In this document: piece by piece, positions 61,055 to 64,000 of the stretch
Layout: the number at the start of each line of letters is the position of its first letter
Position numbering within the stretch: the first letter of the stretch is position 1
From: Hydractinia symbiolongicarpus
Lineage: Eukaryota; Cnidaria; Hydrozoa; Anthoathecata; Hydractiniidae
NCBI RefSeq assembly: GCF_029227915.1
Contig: NC_079881.1
Span: 21,551,501-21,615,500 of the forward strand
DNA: 64,000 nt
Direction of reading: 5' to 3'
The notes under the pieces: generated by a model
Seen by the model: the letters and a program-made list of their open reading frames with translations, nothing else
The model's database searches: none
What the model was told of the DNA's origin: nothing
Made by a program: the position numbers and the translations under genes

Positions 61055-61447
61055 ATGCCTAAAAATAGAAATCTGCTGAGCTCACGAAGACTGCGTCGAA
61101 TGCAAGAAAAGCGCAAAAATTCTTGTTTGCTCGCTTCCGGATGGAGAAGAACCCTTTCGTGTAAAGCAGGACACATTATGCATCGCCTCTTTTCAACGCA
61201 ACTGGTCACTTCCGCAGACGGTGGGCATTCTAGGTGTAAATGGCGAATCAGTGGTGGAGACAAAGCGCTCGTTGCGGCACTGGCCCTTACTCTCACGACG
61301 ACAACGGACACTTGTCTTAGTTCGGCTATGAATATGAAAACTGTTTAAGTGGCACAAGGGAAAGGCGAGATGGGGACCAAAATGCCGTAACCACAAGCAA
61401 TCGATAACGTTAAAGAAGCACGCGATGGTTGCCGCTCTTGTTGGCTT

Positions 61448-61589
61448 AGCTTTGCGCAGTGGCATTACCATAGCCAATGAGGTTTAACCGAGGCGTGGTG
61501 ATTGCTAATTGAAAACTTTTCCCCAATATCCCGCATGACGGCGTGAAACATCGCCGGCGTTGCAATATTTGGAGGTTCCCACTGGGACC
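61448..61589 (+). ncRNA. U4: U4 snRNA, copy 116 (one-base insertion)
   Basis: 142 nt: CCCC at 61521-61524, the same insertion as copy 110. T-type spacer with G to A at 61895 (as in copy 54). The register is shifted by +2 from here. Confidence 0.89.
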
Positions 61590-61982
61590 ATGCCTAAAAA
61601 TAGAAATCTGCTGAGCTCACGAAGACTGCGTCGAATGCAAGAAAAGCGCAAAAATTCTTGTTTGCTCGCTTCCGGATGGAGAAGAACCCTTTCGTGTAAA
61701 GCAGGACACATTATGCATCGCCTCTTTTCAACGCAACTGGTCACTTCCGCAGACGGTGGGCATTCTAGGTGTAAATGGCGAATCAGTGGTGGAGACAAAG
61801 CGCTCGTTGCGGCACTGGCCCTTACTCTCACGACGACAACGGACACTTGTCTTAGTTCGGCTATGAATATGAAAACTGTTTAAGTGGCACAAGGAAAAGG
61901 CGAGATGGGGACCAAAATGCCGTAACCACAAGCAATCGATAACGTTAAAGAAGCACGCGATGGTTGCCGCTCTTGTTGGCTT

Positions 61983-62123
61983 AGCTTTGCGCAGTGGCAT
62001 TACCATAGCCAATGAGGTTTAACCGAGGCGTGGTGATTGCTAATTGAAAACTTTTCCCAATATCCCGCATGACGGCGTGAAACATCGCCGGCGTTGCAAT
62101 ATTTGGAGGTTCCCACTGGGACC
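61983..62123 (+). ncRNA. U4: U4 snRNA, copy 117
   Basis: Consensus RNA, T-type spacer. Confidence 0.95.
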
Positions 62124-62516
62124 ATGCCTAAAAATAGAAATCTGCTGAGCTCACGAAGACTGCGTCGAATGCAAGAAAAGCGCAAAAATTCTTGTTTGCT
62201 CGCTTCCGGATGGAGAAGAACCCTTTCGTGTAAAGCAGGACACATTATGCATCGCCTCTTTTCAACGCAACTGGTCACTTCCGCAGACGGTGGGCATTCT
62301 AGGTGTAAATGGCGAATCAGTGGTGGAGACAAAGCGCTCGTTGCGGCACTGGCCCTTACTCTCACGACGACAACGGACACTTGTCTTAGTTCGGCTATGA
62401 ATATGAAAACTGTTTAAGTGGCACAAGGGAAAGGCGAGATGGGGACCAAAATGCCGTAACCACAAGCAATCGATAACGTTAAAGAAGCACGCGATGGTTG
62501 CCGCTCTTGTTGGCTT

Positions 62517-62657
62517 AGCTTTGCGCAGTGGCATTACCATAGCCAATGAGGTTTAACCGAGGCGTGGTGATTGCTAATTGAAAACTTTTCCCAATATCCC
62601 GCATGACGGCGTGAAACATCGCCGGCGTTGCAATATTTGGAGGTTCCCACTGGGACC
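62517..62657 (+). ncRNA. U4: U4 snRNA, copy 118
   Basis: Consensus RNA, T-type spacer. Confidence 0.95.
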
Positions 62658-63050
62658 ATGCCTAAAAATAGAAATCTGCTGAGCTCACGAAGACTGCGTC
62701 GAATGCAAGAAAAGCGCAAAAATTCTTGTTTGCTCGCTTCCGGATGGAGAAGAACCCTTTCGTGTAAAGCAGGACACATTATGCATCGCCTCTTTTCAAC
62801 GCAACTGGTCACTTCCGCAGACGGTGGGCATTCTAGGTGTAAATGGCGAATCAGTGGTGGAGACAAAGCGCTCGTTGCGGCACTGGCCCTTACTCTCACG
62901 ACGACAACGGACACTTGTCTTAGTTCGGCTATGAATATGAAAACTGTTTAAGTGGCACAAGGGAAAGGCGAGATGGGGACCAAAATGCCGTAACCACAAG
63001 CAATCGATAACGTTAAAGAAGCACGCGATGGTTGCCGCTCTTGTTGGCTT

Positions 63051-63191
63051 AGCTTTGCGCAGTGGCATTACCATAGCCAATGAGGTTTAACCGAGGCGTG
63101 GTGATTGCTAATTGAAAACTTTTCCCAATATCCCGCATGACGGCGTGAAACATCGCCGGCGTTGCAATATTTGGAGGTTCCCACTGGGACC
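63051..63191 (+). ncRNA. U4: U4 snRNA, copy 119
   Basis: Consensus RNA, T-type spacer with a private A to G at 63345. Confidence 0.95.
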
Positions 63192-63584
63192 ATGCCTAAA
63201 AATAGAAATCTGCTGAGCTCACGAAGACTGCGTCGAATGCAAGAAAAGCGCAAAAATTCTTGTTTGCTCGCTTCCGGATGGAGAAGAACCCTTTCGTGTA
63301 AAGCAGGACACATTATGCATCGCCTCTTTTCAACGCAACTGGTCGCTTCCGCAGACGGTGGGCATTCTAGGTGTAAATGGCGAATCAGTGGTGGAGACAA
63401 AGCGCTCGTTGCGGCACTGGCCCTTACTCTCACGACGACAACGGACACTTGTCTTAGTTCGGCTATGAATATGAAAACTGTTTAAGTGGCACAAGGGAAA
63501 GGCGAGATGGGGACCAAAATGCCGTAACCACAAGCAATCGATAACGTTAAAGAAGCACGCGATGGTTGCCGCTCTTGTTGGGTT

Positions 63585-63725
63585 AGCTTTGCGCAGTGGC
63601 ATTACCATAGCCAATGAGGTTTAACCGAGGCGTGGTGATTGCTAATTGAAAACTTTTCCCAATATCCCGCATGACGGCGTGAAACATCGCTGGCGTTGCA
63701 ATATTTGGAGGTTCCCACTTGGACC
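63585..63725 (+). ncRNA. U4: U4 snRNA, copy 120 (C107T, G136T)
   Basis: C107T at 63691 (wobble) and G136T at 63720, which removes the loop-closing pair C131-G136 of the terminal hairpin. Position -3 is G (63582). The T-type spacer has C to A at 63883 and is cut by the window end. Confidence 0.9.
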
Positions 63726-64000
63726 ATGCCTAAAAATAGAAATCTGCTGAGCTCACGAAGACTGCGTCGAATGCAAGAAAAGCGCAAAAATTCTTGTTTG
63801 CTCGCTTCCGGATGGAGAAGAACCCTTTCGTGTAAAGCAGGACACATTATGCATCGCCTCTTTTCAACGCAACTGGTCACTTACGCAGACGGTGGGCATT
63901 CTAGGTGTAAATGGCGAATCAGTGGTGGAGACAAAGCGCTCGTTGCGGCACTGGCCCTTACTCTCACGACGACAACGGACACTTGTCTTAGTTCGGCTAT
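63726..64000 (+). other. Spacer of the last unit, cut by the window end
   Basis: The 3'-box-like element and most of the spacer follow copy 120 and stop at the window edge still in register with the repeat, so the array continues beyond 64000. Confidence 0.9.

Larger units (their letters stand above)
1..64000 (+). repeat. Tandem array of 534-bp U4 snRNA repeat units (120 genes, open at both ends)
   Basis: The same 534-bp sequence recurs head to tail across the whole window, all in one orientation, with no interruption by other DNA. Gene starts fall at 37 + 534(n-1) for copies 1-110. An extra C in copy 110 shifts copies 111-116 by +1, and an extra C in copy 116 shifts copies 117-120 by +2. 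Each unit contains a U4 gene, a 3'-box-like element, a spacer of about 310 bp and the promoter of the next gene. Most units differ from the consensus at 0-2 positions. A common T/C difference lies 367 bases after each gene start (404 in unit 1): 88 units have T and 32 have C. Single-copy sites per unit (GAGCTC, ATGCAT, ATCGAT, TCCGGA) would give a 534-bp ladder on digestion. Neither flank is visible, so total length is unknown. Confidence 0.98.

Noticed and set aside
1-64000. CRISPR array
   Set aside because: The repeat is 534 bp with no short repeat alternating with unique spacers. All parts of the unit are repeated.
1-64000. 5S rRNA, spliced-leader or tRNA tandem array
   Set aside because: No 5S internal control region, known spliced-leader sequence or tRNA cloverleaf was found. 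GCGCAGTGGC looks like a tRNA A box but belongs to the U4 5' end.
1-64000. Bacterial or phage origin
   Set aside because: A spliceosomal RNA with Sm site, PSE and 3' box is eukaryotic, and there are no prokaryotic genes or ribosome binding sites in context.

Overview
The whole 64 kb window is one head-to-tail tandem array of a 534-bp unit, and each unit carries one spliceosomal U4 small nuclear RNA gene on the + strand. I count 120 complete U4 genes. The first starts at 37 and the last at 63585, with a spacing of exactly 534 bp except for two single-C insertions (near 58316 and 61521). Neither end of the array lies in the window. I see no protein-coding gene: the ORFs of 92-166 codons on both strands recur once per unit, overlap the RNA gene and promoter, and vary as non-coding DNA would.

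The U4 call rests on several independent signs. There is a conserved 5' end (AGCTTTGCGCAG) that pairs with U6 (stem II), and a 5' stem-loop with the SNU13/15.5K kink-turn. These are followed by the U6-pairing segment TGCTAAT (stem I), the AATTGAAAACTTTTCCCAAT block, a central hairpin, the Sm site AATATTTGG and a 3' terminal hairpin. The RNA is about 141 nt (human U4 is about 145 nt). Compared from memory with human U4, two base pairs of the 5' stem have changed on both sides and kept pairing. Upstream, at -65 to -48, is a CCGTAAC-containing block very like the vertebrate snRNA proximal sequence element, with no good TATA box (a Pol II snRNA promoter layout). Just downstream is a match to the 3'-box core AAARNNAGA.

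Layout of one unit, using copy 1: U4 RNA 37-177; 3'-box-like element 180-192; unassigned spacer 193-505; PSE of the next gene 506-523; promoter-proximal DNA 524-570; next U4 from 571. Unit GC is about 49% and CpG is not depleted (about 35 CpG per unit, close to or above expectation).

The organism is a eukaryote, most likely a metazoan, judging from the U4 sequence, PSE and 3' box. I cannot name the phylum. The lack of CpG depletion fits an invertebrate or an unmethylated locus.

The units are extremely homogeneous. I found about 81 scattered differences from the consensus, plus one common T/C polymorphism in the spacer that divides units into 88 T-type and 32 C-type, arranged in runs. Shared rare variants at multiples of 534 bp reveal recent multi-unit duplications or conversions (offsets of 2, 4, 6 and 8 units). 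Variants are not rarer in the RNA-coding part than in the spacer, so homogenisation rather than copy-by-copy selection explains the uniformity. A few copies carry changes predicted to damage U4/U6 pairing or RNA folds. Variation is densest after 50 kb.
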